From Perkinsus olseni (taxonomy: Eukaryota; Perkinsozoa; Perkinsida), in the NCBI GenBank assembly GCA_013115125.1, contig JABANN010000456.1:1-28054 (forward strand): a DNA stretch of 28,054 nucleotides, in the 5' to 3' direction. Below are positions 1-9,298 of the stretch, in pieces. The stretch's first letter is position 1, and every line of letters starts with the position of its first letter. The notes beneath the pieces were generated by a model. The model had not been told where the DNA came from, did not search any database, and saw nothing but the letters and a program-made list of their open reading frames with translations. Position numbers and translations under genes: made by a program.

Positions 1-232
1 GTGGAAAGCTCTATGAAACCGGCTCAGAATCGCTTAAAATGGGTTTTGAAGAAAAATTTCAGAAAATTTCAGATAAATTCTGAAAAATTCAGAAATATTT
101 CACTTGAAATATTTCACGGTGCTGCGGGACTAATCTCAGCCACCCTGCTCAACACAACCTCATCGGATGCAACCTAGGGGAGCCGTTGTATAAGAGGTAA
201 ACTAGAGACTGAAGGATCGCCAGGTGTTGGTC

Positions 233-420
233 CATGACATCACCACACCTACACGTATGCCCAGTATCCCTGGCAGGGATTCCCTGCGACGCAGGGTCTG
301 CGTGACCTCACAACACCTGTACGCATGACCAGCGTCCCTCCGTGACGACGTCACAACTGTACGCATGCCCATCGTCTCTCCATGACATTGCTCAACCTAC
401 AAGCATGCTCAGGGCTCGAC
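233..420. repeat. Degenerate 40-bp tandem repeat, four units
   Basis: Four units start at 233, 301, 341 and 381. Each begins with C(A/G)TGAC and carries a core like TACGCATGCCCAGCGTC. The spacing is exactly 40 bp between the last three; the first unit is followed by 28 extra bases. Units are roughly 65-80% alike by eye. An open frame crosses the array (342-650) but its peptide is repeat-derived and not convincing as a gene. Partial echoes of the unit continue near 640-670. Confidence 0.7.
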
Positions 421-793
421 TGTTCGCGCGCACGCACGAAGCTGAGATTCGGAATCTCGCTCGCTCGTTGCATGAAACGGTTGCAGCCCATCGGCCGAAA
501 GGGATAGAAGAAGAAGCTTTAATTCCCATTATACTCAATCCCGTGTCCATCCCAGGTGCTGTTGAGTCAACCAGTGCGGGTGTTACTACTAGCATCCCCC
601 CTGAGGCTACACGGATGTGGTCTACAAGCATGGCGAGTGTTCTTCTGTGACACCACCACGCCTATATGTCTGCTGGATTAACAGCCCTGTATTATACTCC
701 CCCGCCACGCCTTTTTCATATTAGTTGCTCTCGTTTTCTTTCGATTGCCTATCCATTGCCTACCGATTGCCCTATTTCATAGGGGCGAGACAA

Positions 794-847
794 GGCCTCA
801 AATTGAGGCCCTCAATAACCCCCCTGTGAGCAGAGCTGTGGGGGGTT
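794..847. other. Two adjacent hairpins, one with a C6/G6 stem
   Basis: 794-810 is a perfect 7-bp stem (GGCCTCA/TGAGGCC) with a 3-nt loop. 817-847 is an 8-bp stem AACCCCCC/GGGGGGTT around a 15-nt loop. They lie within 7 bases of each other in a stretch without a gene (421-1186), where I otherwise see nothing. They could be part of a structured RNA or the end of a small element. No family is recognised. Confidence 0.5.
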
Positions 848-1186
848 TCATGTAGAGGCCTCGGGGACCTTTAGCGGCACGACGTCGAGGGGGAGGTATC
901 TGGGGAGGCTGATCGACCATTAGAGAGTGAAGTGCAAAACAGGTTGCGGACACCGAAATCGAACATACCATTTGCGGAGTCGAATCCCCCCAAGCCGCGA
1001 AAATGAAAGTTCCAAGAACCGTCCACGGATATGGAAGGTTCGAATGCGAATTTGAACCTCATATTTTGAAGTTCATTGTTTCTGAAAGTCCCATCGTGTC
1101 GGAATTGAACTTACGAAGGACTAACATGCGCATTTGAAAGTTCCACCACGGAATTAGAAGTTATCCGACCTACCCAGACTTCCCGT

Positions 1187-1604
1187 CAGTTCTTAATCAA
1201 CAACAAGACGTAGGTCATTCGTCGGTGAACGCGGAGAGCGTTCTTTGCTACGCTTCCGCCAGTCATGCTGAACCCCCCCACACCGGCGGAAAGCGCACCG
1301 ATGTAAGGGTTCCAGGCTTACCACTCCACGGACGTCGGGGGCCGGAGTAGGGCCGGTTTTGGTCTTATCGGGGTTATCCGGGTCGTCCTCAACCTCGTCG
1401 GACGACGTGCTAGACTTCTTACGGCCACCGGTTCTTTCCCATCCTCGACCTCGTGATCCTCCACGACTTCGCCAGAGGTGACGCCCGCACTGCACGGCGT
1501 GCAGTGCACGCGCACGCACAGACCAGTAAAGACATCCCCAACCAAAAGTTGTCGCGCTCAAGGTCCTTAGCCTAGTCTAATGGCTTGTTGTTGATTAAGA
1601 ACTG
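1187..1604. mobile_element. MITE-like element with perfect 21-bp terminal inverted repeats
   Basis: The left end 1187-1207 reads CAGTTCTTAATCAACAACAA plus G, and 1584-1604 is its exact reverse complement. The element is 418 bp long, which suits a non-autonomous DNA transposon or fold-back element. I see no clear target-site duplication in the flanks, so the superfamily stays open. The interior is GC-rich and holds a 21-nt palindrome near 1495 (GCACTGCAC/GTGCAGTGC). It also holds overlapping minus-strand frames (1193-1561 and 1318-1545) rich in Arg, Asp and Glu; I do not recognise them and the first of them starts inside the terminal repeat, so they are probably not a host gene. Confidence 0.65.
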
Positions 1605-3078
1605 GTGGTCCTGTTGACAATCACCAGGTAATCGTATCATACGATTCGTATGTGTCTATTCTACCCGTTCATTGGGACACTCTTGTGTTAGCTTCGTGGG
1701 TGTTCCGCTGTTCCCTTTGTGCGCCCTGCGACCCCCTCGGGATCGGACGGAAACCGTCTCCAGTCAATATCTTCTAACGTTCGTTAGAACACTAACTCCA
1801 ATTATCCGTGCGGAATAGATATTCCCGTTTCAGATTCGTACATTTAACCTCGCTCGCCAGGCGAGCCTCGCCTCTACGAACTTGATGATTCCATTGAGTG
1901 ACTTCGTCTCGGACACGGCATTTTTCTCTCAAAGATTCTATCTCACATAATATAGTCCTGCTCCATCACGCGTCATGATTAAAACCCAAGGAGTCTCCAA
2001 GTAGCTCATTGAGCAGCCCTAGCCTGCCAGCGGTTTATTACGCTCTCAGGACCAGCTGGTAGTATCGGAAGGTCATCACTCTCCCATGGACTATTGCCAA
2101 CGCTTCTCTTTTTGTCCGTTTACGGAAATGAGATATGTTCTCAGAAGAACCGAAACTTTCGAGAAGCACTGAACCCGAGGAAGCCGGGTGCGATGCACAC
2201 TCGTGGACCAATACCCGACAGCGCCACTGCGCTACTGCTACAGTAGAGTGCGCTTGAGGCTGGTTCTGTACCGCAGTGCTTCAATTCAATTCAAACTTTA
2301 TTGCCTGGCCGTTACAAGCTCGAAGCTTATCGCTCATCACCCGACCCGCGCAAGCGGATCCCGATATGGCTAGACCCAACCATAGAGCCTTAAAACAACG
2401 GAGGTTAATCAATCTTTCATCATCAGCTCGGAGTTTCTTGAGAGGAGCTTCATCACAACTACGTCGTGTAGCCAGGCAGGGCGGTGAGTGAGGCCTGTCA
2501 CACTGGCCAGCCTACTAGACATGAGGGAGAAAAAGGTGAAAGGAGAATTAAGTTGTCCCAGGACCAACAACTATGATTGCAGAAACTCACATGATTAGAT
2601 GGTGAGAGGATTTGCAGCAGGGGAGGGCCCAACCAATACCGTGTCACCAGCAAGGGGTATGCCGTATGGGTACGGCAGGTTCGATCTCTACTTTGTACCG
2701 GGAAACCCCGGCCACCCTCACGCGACGCTGACGCGTAGAGACCTGTGAGGGCCGCTGTGTTTCCTGTATGAACTGTGACGCTGTTGCTTCTCCATTGTTG
2801 CTCATAGTCAACGCGAGGCGAGAAGGAGTGTAAAGTCTTCTACTTGGTTCTCTTCGGGGGGGGGGGGGGCGGGTGTAAAAGTGTTACTCATTGCGCGTCG
2901 ATCATCTTGTGCATGCGTGCACAGCCACTACTCCAGCTGAGTAGATGAGTTCCGCCCTCCTCGTCTTCCGTTGACCATGAGCAACAGCGGAGAAGCACCG
3001 AATGCTGGCCCCCTTAAGTGGCACGCAAACCGTTGCACCCTCAACGTAGTGCCGATTCCTCCTTCGTCACCAGTGGTG
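1605..3078. other. Stretch without a supported gene
   Basis: No frame here has a recognisable domain or a believable exon chain. Visible marks are a short hairpin at 2660-2677 (TGCCGTA/TACGGCA with a 4-nt loop), a run of 14 G at 2856-2869, and an inverted match between GGCCACCCTCAC near 2710 and GTGAGGGCCGC near 2746. The G run is a likely weak point for the assembly. Confidence 0.5.
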
Positions 3079-3127
3079 ACGGCCACGGCCAGTGGTGAGT
3101 CACTGACTCACCACTGGCCGTGGCCGT
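3079..3127. repeat. 49-bp perfect palindrome (24-bp arms, 1-nt centre)
   Basis: The left arm 3079-3102 and right arm 3104-3127 are exact reverse complements around C at 3103. The arm core is CCACGGCCAGTGGTGAGTCA. A second, smaller palindrome, GTCACCA-G-TGGTGAC, abuts it at 3066-3080. It starts 45 bp past the stop codon of the minus-strand gene that ends at 3173, so a transcript would carry a very stable hairpin in its 3' UTR. It may be a 3'-end processing signal, a fold-back element or a replication-prone palindrome. Confidence 0.85.
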
Positions 3128-3172
3128 TGCTCCGGCGGCACTGAACGACACTCCGAGAGAATATTGAAACCA

Positions 3173-4921
3173 TCAGAAACACCATGCACCTCTCAGACAC
3201 ATCGCCGCGTAGAGGGACATCCGAGCCTTCTGACAAGCTTCGCATCGAACGTGCAACTTGGAGACACCGCACTCAGAATTCACCGCCAAACGCCTCGCCA
3301 CTGATATCGGTTTCCCAGGAGGCCTGGAGTCTCGGGGACCCTCCTCAGTGTCGTAATACCGGTCCACCGGACTCGGAAGCGTAGCGATCGGAAGACAGAG
3401 CTCACCAAGCACCATAAAGGAAGCCACTGCAGTGACCCAGTCAGCCTCGAAATTCCGCAGTTCTCCCAGAAGGGCGTGGAAGGTTTTCCGAGAACTCCGC
3501 ACGCGTGACGTGAGAAGGAGTCGTGCTAGATGATGAGCCGGAAGAAAGCTCCTGTACTCGCGCAAGTGGCGCATCCTCAGCCTTCTCCCCACCGAACCTT
3601 CATACAAGGTACCATCGATAACACGACCAATCACCCCTATCGGTCTTGCGCCAGGATCGACCTTGGATACCAATCGTGAACTGGTCCAAGACCCGAACCG
3701 ATGGCAATATGCCAAGGCAGCTGCGGCCTGACTGGAGTCCGCACTCTTACTGAGCGCGTTGAACAGTCGCCTCTGCCGAGCTCGGTCGTGCAGCCCCACC
3801 GCGTTGGCGGCCACCAGAGCCAGCGCAGCAGCGGAGGGCGTGATCTCCTTCGACGACGAACGACCGATGCTGTCTCGTAATGAAGCCCTGTACTCATACA
3901 GTAAAGCGCAACCTCCGACCTCGGATACTCCGATCACCAACCGACTCATCTCCTCCAGACTAAGATCGAGCCGAGCCATAACTTCCAGTATTCTCCGCAA
4001 TATCTCCGCTCGATCTACTCCGCACAGCCTCCCTCCAGCGACGACGCACTCGACGCTCTCCACCACCACTTTTCCGCTGGGCAAATCTTCCTTCTCGAAC
4101 CCGCTGTCATCTAACTTGAATATGACGTTACTTTTCTCGCCTTTACGCTCGGTCCTTCCCTCCCCTGAGAGCCTCGATGTCAACACCCGAGCAATCGATT
4201 CTACAATACTTTCGTCAGCCCGCACTTCCAAAGCCGCACACGCCCGCTGGAACTTCACAAGGTCATCGAGGGTTTCCCTGACAGAGCCTCTCGTAGCGAC
4301 CACGAGACTTCGAACTCTCGAGTCAGCGCTCTGTGCTGTCTCCGCGAAGGCCTCGACAAGTTCGGCAATCGCCGAGAAACCGCATCGCGCCACAAAAACT
4401 TCCGCGGAGTAATTTGTTAAAATTCTATCAGAAATTGCCTTCAACACCAACCGATTACGAATGGCTCCGGCAATCTCGCAAACTTCTTCCGGAGTCGCCA
4501 TGCTGAGCAACCGAAGCGCGCGCGCAGCCAGTGCGGCATCCAAGGTCGAGGGCCGCGGTCCAGCAGACTGCCGGGCGAAGTCCAGGAGCTCTGGCACGTT
4601 CATCTTTCGGATCCTCGTCAAACCTTCGGTGTCGAGCATCTTCGAGATTATTTTCGTCGGCGGCCCCACTGGGTCAATCTGGCAACAGGAAAAGAATCTC
4701 CAAAAATACATGAGATCAAAATCGAGCGACACGCCATCCCGTGGGCTATGATTCTGTGGCATGAGCGAGTCGGAAGATACCAAAAGATTCACGAGATTCG
4801 ATAACAGCCAACACAAGAAAGCATTGCTACTGTAACGAGTGGGACAGCTAAGGACAGCCACTGCATCTAAGGAAGCCCACCACCGAAATGCACCACCATC
4901 TCCGAGCAAACGATTATTCAA
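3173..4921 (-). CDS. Large helical-repeat protein, unknown function
   Basis: A 582-codon open frame, by far the longest in the window. From the Met at 4639 onward it is a chain of amphipathic helices rich in Ala, Leu, Arg and Glu, with no transmembrane segment. The style resembles the organellar RNA-binding helical-repeat proteins (RAP/octotricopeptide type) that are expanded in alveolates, but I see no RAP domain or diagnostic motif, so this is only a comparison. The part upstream of 4679 is probably not one exon: TGTTGCCAG at 4679-4687 looks like a 3' splice site, and the residues before it are hydrophobic and of different character. The C-terminal 30 residues are Cys-rich (five Cys), unlike the rest, and may come from reading past a splice site. 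The true start may lie in the small exon at 4958-5230. The plus-strand frame at 3759-4412 is its shadow. Confidence 0.6.
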   Translation of the reverse strand: MNNRLLGDGGAFRWWASLDAVAVLSCPTRYSSNAFLCWLLSNLVNLLVSSDSLMPQNHSPRDGVSLDFDLMYFWRFFSCCQIDPVGPPTKIISKMLDTEGLTRIRKMNVPELLDFARQSAGPRPSTLDAALAARALRLLSMATPEEVCEIAGAIRNRLVLKAISDRILTNYSAEVFVARCGFSAIAELVEAFAETAQSADSRVRSLVVATRGSVRETLDDLVKFQRACAALEVRADESIVESIARVLTSRLSGEGRTERKGEKSNVIFKLDDSGFEKEDLPSGKVVVESVECVVAGGRLCGVDRAEILRRILEVMARLDLSLEEMSRLVIGVSEVGGCALLYEYRASLRDSIGRSSSKEITPSAAALALVAANAVGLHDRARQRRLFNALSKSADSSQAAAALAYCHRFGSWTSSRLVSKVDPGARPIGVIGRVIDGTLYEGSVGRRLRMRHLREYRSFLPAHHLARLLLTSRVRSSRKTFHALLGELRNFEADWVTAVASFMVLGELCLPIATLPSPVDRYYDTEEGPRDSRPPGKPISVARRLAVNSECGVSKLHVRCEACQKARMSLYAAMCLRGAWCF

Positions 4922-4957
4922 TCAATAAAAACTAACAAAAAACTTTTTTGAAAAAAG

Positions 4958-5230
4958 CTAACAATTGTTAGGGACACTATTTCGGGAAAAAATTCTTCCT
5001 TTCCTTACCGTAAAATAATGAAATTGCATCGAAGACCTCCGATCGTTATACATCTCTTTAGCATCTCTCTTGGCCACGGTAATTCTGTCCCTTCTCTCGA
5101 GCTTCCAAGTTCGATGGGCAATCTCATTGGCGAACCTGTACTTGGTCTTCTTTATTTTAATTTCTTGCGCTTTTCCGGGAGTGCTCAATTTCGCAGCCAG
5201 AAGACACCTCCCTCGCCGCAGGGCCGCCAT
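4958..5230 (-). CDS. Small very basic protein, possibly mitochondrial
   Basis: A 90-codon frame starting MAALRRGRCLLAAKLST, which looks like a mitochondrial targeting sequence (Arg and hydrophobic residues, no acids). It is followed by a Lys/Arg-rich helix (about residues 20-65). The coding part probably ends at a GTAAGG donor after residue 75 (near 5005), because the remaining residues read into a T-rich stretch that ends in ATTGTTAG. It sits between the transporter stop (5318) and the helical-repeat gene on the same strand. It could be its own gene, for example an organellar ribosomal protein, or the first exon of the helical-repeat gene. I do not recognise the family. Confidence 0.45.
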   Translation of the reverse strand: MAALRRGRCLLAAKLSTPGKAQEIKIKKTKYRFANEIAHRTWKLERRDRITVAKRDAKEMYNDRRSSMQFHYFTVRKGRIFSRNSVPNNC

Positions 5231-5317
5231 GGGGCAAAAGTAGCTGTTTTAACCCGCGTTAAAACGTCCGATTGATAACTCTGATCGCGCTCGTTTAGTA
5301 AGAGGAAACTGAGCAGC

Positions 5318-8300
5318 CTAGGATCGCTTGAAGAACTGAACCAACGACTCGACGGCACTGTACAGACCGATGACTGTGAAGACCAGGAAGGCCTGAAGTT
5401 AAGCGTTGAGGAATCGCGAGAACGCAAGTGAACCTTATCTTACCACAGTGATGACCCCGCTACGCAATGTCAGTCCTTCATGAAGGCACAGCACGCAGGC
5501 GGGGAAGACGAAAATCAGCATCACTGCGCAGAAGCCTCCCAGAACGCCCAGCAGATCAACCAATGACGGTACCTACAGCCATAAACGTCTAAGGGATAGA
5601 GCATCGGTTTATCATCCGAAAGGTATCGGGATCGATCCTTCGACGCGGCACTTACTGCTATGGCACATAGTGCACATATCACGCACAGAAGAAGCGTCGT
5701 AGTCGTAACTGACAAGGATTGCTCGGAGGGACCTACGCGACGACATCCCCTTGAAGGACGCGTCACCCTTCTCTCCTCGTTAAGACTTTTCCTCTTCACT
5801 GCGGGAATTCCTTCAACAACTTTTCATCAACGGACGAGCGATATAGAAGAATGAAAGAAGAGATATATAAATAAGAATCAGATAATAAGTAGGGAATCTT
5901 GAACGAAGGTCTTTCCAAAAAAATAATATCTTTTCGACTCGTCAAAAGCAACCTTGGAACGCTCAAGCCGGATATCATACAGACCTTAAGAACAGAGAAA
6001 TCCTGTGTGACTTCTGGCGATGATTTTTCCTGTAGGAAAATTCAGACCCTTCCAAAAGCACGACAGCGCTGACGCTTACAGGCGATCTTCGACACGCGCG
6101 AGGCCGCCGTTTCGGAGCTGTGAGCTGGAGAGGCTCCGTCCTGCCCGTTGGAGGTACCGTTCAGAAGTGGCTCTGACCTATTTCGTCTCGACCCCTGATC
6201 AACCTAAGATACGTCACGCGGCTACTCACAGGCCCTTACGTCCATTGACGGGAAAGCCGCTAGCATCAACCTCAGGATATTCTCCCTAGCTGGATTCAAA
6301 CACAGTACCGAACCTAGAAAAATCTCGATCTTGCTCTCTTGCAATTCCTCAACGCCAGCGCCTACAGACTATCAACATCGGCGTCATCGCGACTCTCGCA
6401 ATGGTCGCCAAAACAGAATTTGATGGCCAACACGACAAAACCTGAAAGATACTCAAAGATACGCATCACGTATCAACCTAAGATACCTAGGACAAAAATC
6501 AAAAGCGACCCAAAACAGCATCATCAACGGAACCACAACGAGCGCTATATGGCCTCACCCTCGCGCGAATGAATTGTTTAACTGATGGTCGTCCGAACGT
6601 CGAGAAGGACGCGAGGCAGACCCTAACCTCTTTCAACTTGACAGTTTTTCACCCGCGTGTACGAATTCCCCAAAACTTACATCAGCGCCGTCCTCCGCCG
6701 TGAGCAGTCCACTTCCCCAGAGATGATACCTGAGAATTACCAACGCCGACTCCTAGCGGTACATATTTTAGCCACCAAAAATCCTGTAGAGTCACGATAG
6801 ACGACAAAACAAATATTTTTCCTGCTCTTGCAGTGGTCCGATCCAGCAGTACTTTCTGCGCCCGATACTAGGTCATGCCGATGCACCCCTCCGCTCTTCG
6901 GGAGCGCGAGGGCTGTGTAACTGATTTTTGAGTAGCTCCTAGAACGACTCTATTTGTGTCTAAGTATCTTAAACCCTTCTCAAAACCCACCACTAGGTCT
7001 GTGTTGCTCGTGGTGAAGCTGACTGAGGTGACATTCCAATTTGAATTTCCATTTCATGATAGGTATTATTATAAATAGATTATGATCCTTTAGTATACAA
7101 TAACATATTGAATTAATAGATATCTCAAAATTTTATATTAATGGTTTCATGGACCCAATTTTCAAATTTTCATGGACCCAATTTTCATGATTCCCATTTG
7201 GAGCACTGTATCATTTCCATGACATCCTTCGCCCTGGAAACCCACCCGAACGCTCCAACCGCTCCGTAAGCGACAAGCATGCAAATTGTGGCGGAGATGA
7301 GCATCTTGTTTGACCGTTTCACCGTGGGATTGGCGAGCTCAGAATTAACCGGAAAAACCTATGAAAAAAATACAAAAAATAACGACAACTTCAGCTGAAA
7401 AAAAGGATACGTCGGGAGAAAACCGTCTCGAAAAAAATCCAACTAATACACGGAAAATTTGCGAAAAAAATTCTACCGCACAAAAAAATTTCGGGAAAAT
7501 GATTCATGTCTATTTTATTGCAGGAATGATACTATAAAAACGGACGGAGATAATAGTGATGTGCGGAAAATATCCAAAAAATTTGCGATTTTTTTCCCGG
7601 AAATTTCCCAAAAAACTCAGCCATTCTTACGTTCATGTGACACATAAATGCGAAGAAAAATATACTGCATGAATTGGCCACGCCGTTGAAGGTGACAGGG
7701 GGAGGCACTCGAGGGGAAGGACAGTTGGACGATTCTGAAATAAAAATTATCAGGACGGGAATCTTAGGTCGACCCATGTGAATCACAGAGGTGCGGTCGA
7801 CAAGGAAGTTGTTCTCTGGATCCGAATATCTTAGGTTGAAGCTAGTGTTTCATAGTATAATAGTTAGAGTATCTTAGGTTGAAGCTAGTGTTTCATAGTA
7901 TAACANNNNNNNNNNNNNNNNNNNNNNNNNNNNNNNNNNNNNNNNNNNNNNNNNNNNNNNNNNNNNNNNNNNNNNNNNNNNNNNNNNNNNNNNNNNNNNN
8001 NNNCAGTTTGAGTATCTTAGGTTGAAGCTAGTGTTTCATAGTATAACAGTTTGAGTATCTTAGGTTGAAGCTAGTGTTTCATAGTATAACAGTTTGAGTA
8101 TCTTAGGTTGAAGCTAGTGCTCCACAGTCCGCAGTAGAACTCACCTCGGTCCAACGGCAGGAAGGTCGACACGAAGAGCATCAGTATCTGCAAAAATTCC
8201 GATTCGACACATAAAACGTTTAAAGATACTCAGATTCCATCGAGTGCACGCGTCAACCTAAGATATTCGACATCCTGCCTACTAATGTTGCCAGAGACCA

Positions 8301-9298
8301 TGAAGAGTATCTTTCGACTCCGTAAATGCCACACTCGACCTCGGATTCTTACCACGTAAAAAATGGGCAGCGTGCACAGGGCCGTGAGGAACCTCCATCG
8401 AGTGACGGATTGGGGAAGGCAGAGCGGAAAAATGAACTAAAAAATACCTCAACCAGGAATTGAACCCGGGACCTCACCAGTAGCGTCAGAATCATTATTA
8501 TCAACGCCTTATTGTCAAACCACGCGGAGGTGGTGAAGATTCCTATGAAATCATGAATCTGAAAGAAAACGTAAAAACCACAAAAAATCCGAAAAATCCA
8601 AAAAAACCACGAAAAAAATTGCAAAACCTCTCAGAGGGACAAAATTAAGAAAAAACGGAAACTCGAAGTGCTTAGATAAAGAACGTGAGAATTTCTCACT
8701 GAGAAAAATGCGTGAAAAATCAACAAAGACGGAATAATTTTCCCCGGAATGTTTTGCATCTTACAAAGTCGAACATGAAATTCATGAAAGCCGCCGTCGC
8801 TCCGAAACAATCCAGAAACAGGACAGCCTCCACCACACGACAACTGGCGGATCCTGACAAAAACACTTCGATGTAAAAAGCGCGCGCCCTGATGATCGAT
8901 TTGTTACCCATATAAAGTTTCACGCAGTCCTGATAGCTGTTCATTCCGGTCGCCCTGCCAACGTCGAGAAGGACTTTCATCGACACCAGCGAAGCGACGC
9001 CGCTCAGAATCAGAATGGCCATCCCCCACCACATTCCTAAATCTTGCAATCTTGCATTTCCTCAACGCTCAGGAATCCCACCTAAAACTGCAAACGCCCA
9101 GGGTAAGCTCAGGATACCAACACCAACAGCAGAAAACACCAATGTAAATACGCAGACCCGTAGTGAACCTAAAGATACCAAAATTTAATTTCGTGGCGCG
9201 TGACGTTTGTCCTTGCCTGGATGCAGCGGACTGAACGCCCGTTCGAGCCACGATCGGTGACCTCCCTCATGAACAGAACTCTCCGCAGGTCCGGCCAT
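5318..9298 (-). CDS. SLC38/Aa_trans-type amino-acid transporter, 17 exons
   Basis: A polytopic transporter expected to move amino acids with a cation across a cell or vacuole membrane. Exons (high to low): 9298-9205, 9168-9082, 9036-8908, 8853-8765, 8558-8478, 8436-8353, 8187-8145, 7734-7631, 7358-7246, 7018-6991, 6752-6681, 6441-6366, 6313-6240, 6203-6080, 5732-5656, 5572-5444, 5392-5318. All junctions are GT-AG and phases match; the sum is 1479 nt, 492 residues plus stop. Family marks: SAVGVGILSLPWAF (about 46-59), GMAILILSGVASLVSM, FFAFMCHMNVFPVNSELANP (from 229), ATIARVAMT then NPAREN, and VPSLVDLLGVLGG (from 426). About 11 membrane helices. Residues 359-399 form a Ser/Asn-rich loop. The least certain junctions are exon 10 (donor at 6991 or 6994) and the first exon. 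Start chosen at the first Met of an open exon, with an upstream AT-rich stretch. Introns 1, 2, 3, 5, 12, 13 and 16 carry repeated motifs. Confidence 0.88.
5393..5443 (-). repeat. Transporter intron 16 (51 nt): motif 2, inverted
   Basis: In transcript orientation this intron contains TTCCTCAACGC, the reverse complement of the motif GCGTTGAGGAA found in introns 2 and 12 of the same gene. Upstream of it, CTTGC..TCTC also matches the inverted intron 12 sequence. It shows that the motif is present in both orientations inside introns. Confidence 0.55.
6204..6239 (-). repeat. Transporter intron 13 (36 nt) ending in motif 1
   Basis: A very short intron whose 3' end is CGTGACGTATCTTAG, with the next exon opening GTTGATC. 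The match to the dispersed motif GTATCTTAGGTTGA therefore runs across the acceptor site. Flanking exons encode NPAREN...FPSMD and the Ser-rich loop, with matching phase 0. Confidence 0.7.
6314..6365 (-). repeat. Transporter intron 12 (52 nt) with motif 2
   Basis: Contains GGCGTTGAGGAATTGCAAG followed by AGCAAGATC. The same block, with few differences, lies in intron 2 (9037-9081) and in the last exon of the 6TM-PAS gene (9961-10001). The splice junctions are fixed by the strong Aa_trans match on both sides (ATIARVAMT before, NPAREN after). Confidence 0.7.
7824..8133 (+). repeat. 43-bp tandem array inside transporter intron 7
   Basis: Units begin at 7824, 7867, 8010, 8053 and 8096. Each starts GAGTATCTTAGGTTGAAGCT and goes on with AGTGTTTCATAGTATAACAG plus TTT. 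The 8010 and 8053 units are identical; the outermost ones are diverged. The array is read on the plus strand while the host gene runs on the minus strand. Its first 20 bp are the same motif that ends other introns of this gene. An assembly gap lies inside. Confidence 0.9.
7906..8003. other. Assembly gap (98 N) in the 43-bp array
   Basis: The distance between the intact units on either side (7867 to 8010) is not a whole number of 43-bp units, so the gap length is an estimate. The real array may be much longer. Confidence 0.99.
8437..8477 (-). repeat. Transporter intron 5 (41 nt) built on a tRNA T-arm-like sequence
   Basis: In transcript orientation the intron holds CCGGG-TTCAATT-CCTGG, a perfect 5-bp stem and 7-nt loop as in a tRNA T-arm with its B box (GGTTCAATTCC). 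It ends GGTATTTTTTAG. The intron is fixed by the exons around it: LIIMILTLL joins FIFPLCLPQ in phase 0. Confidence 0.75.
8854..8907 (-). repeat. Transporter intron 3 (54 nt) with motif 3
   Basis: Contains ATCGATCATCAGGGCGCGCG followed by CTTTTTACATCG. Near-identical sequence lies in the long intron of the 6TM-PAS gene (11195-11226), and a partial copy in its last exon (10157-10186). The ORF through it is open, but splicing restores the conserved order YMG then RVVEAVLFLDCFGA. Confidence 0.7.
9037..9081 (-). repeat. Transporter intron 2 (45 nt) with motif 2
   Basis: Contains GCGTTGAGGAAATGCAAG and then ATTGCAAGATTTAG as the 3' end. Splicing joins LPWAFAVL to GMWWGMAILI in phase 1. It matches intron 12 of the same gene and 9961-10001. 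Confidence 0.7.
9169..9204 (-). repeat. Transporter intron 1 (36 nt) with motif 4 and a motif 1 end
   Basis: Starts GTCACGCGCCACGAAATT and ends GGTATCTTTAG. The first part recurs at 9811-9829 (same strand) and, in inverted orientation, at 12611-12628 and 13199-13214. It joins the N-terminal tail to SLRVCVFTLVFSAVG. Confidence 0.65.

Noticed and set aside
342-650. 102-codon plus frame
   Set aside because: Half of it is the 40-bp tandem repeat; no splice signals or domain.
3759-4412. 217-codon plus-strand frame
   Set aside because: It lies antisense to the 582-codon helical-repeat frame and has low-complexity Ser/Thr/Arg composition typical of a shadow frame.
7824-8133. CRISPR array
   Set aside because: Units are contiguous 43-bp tandem copies without unique spacers, inside an intron of a eukaryotic gene.
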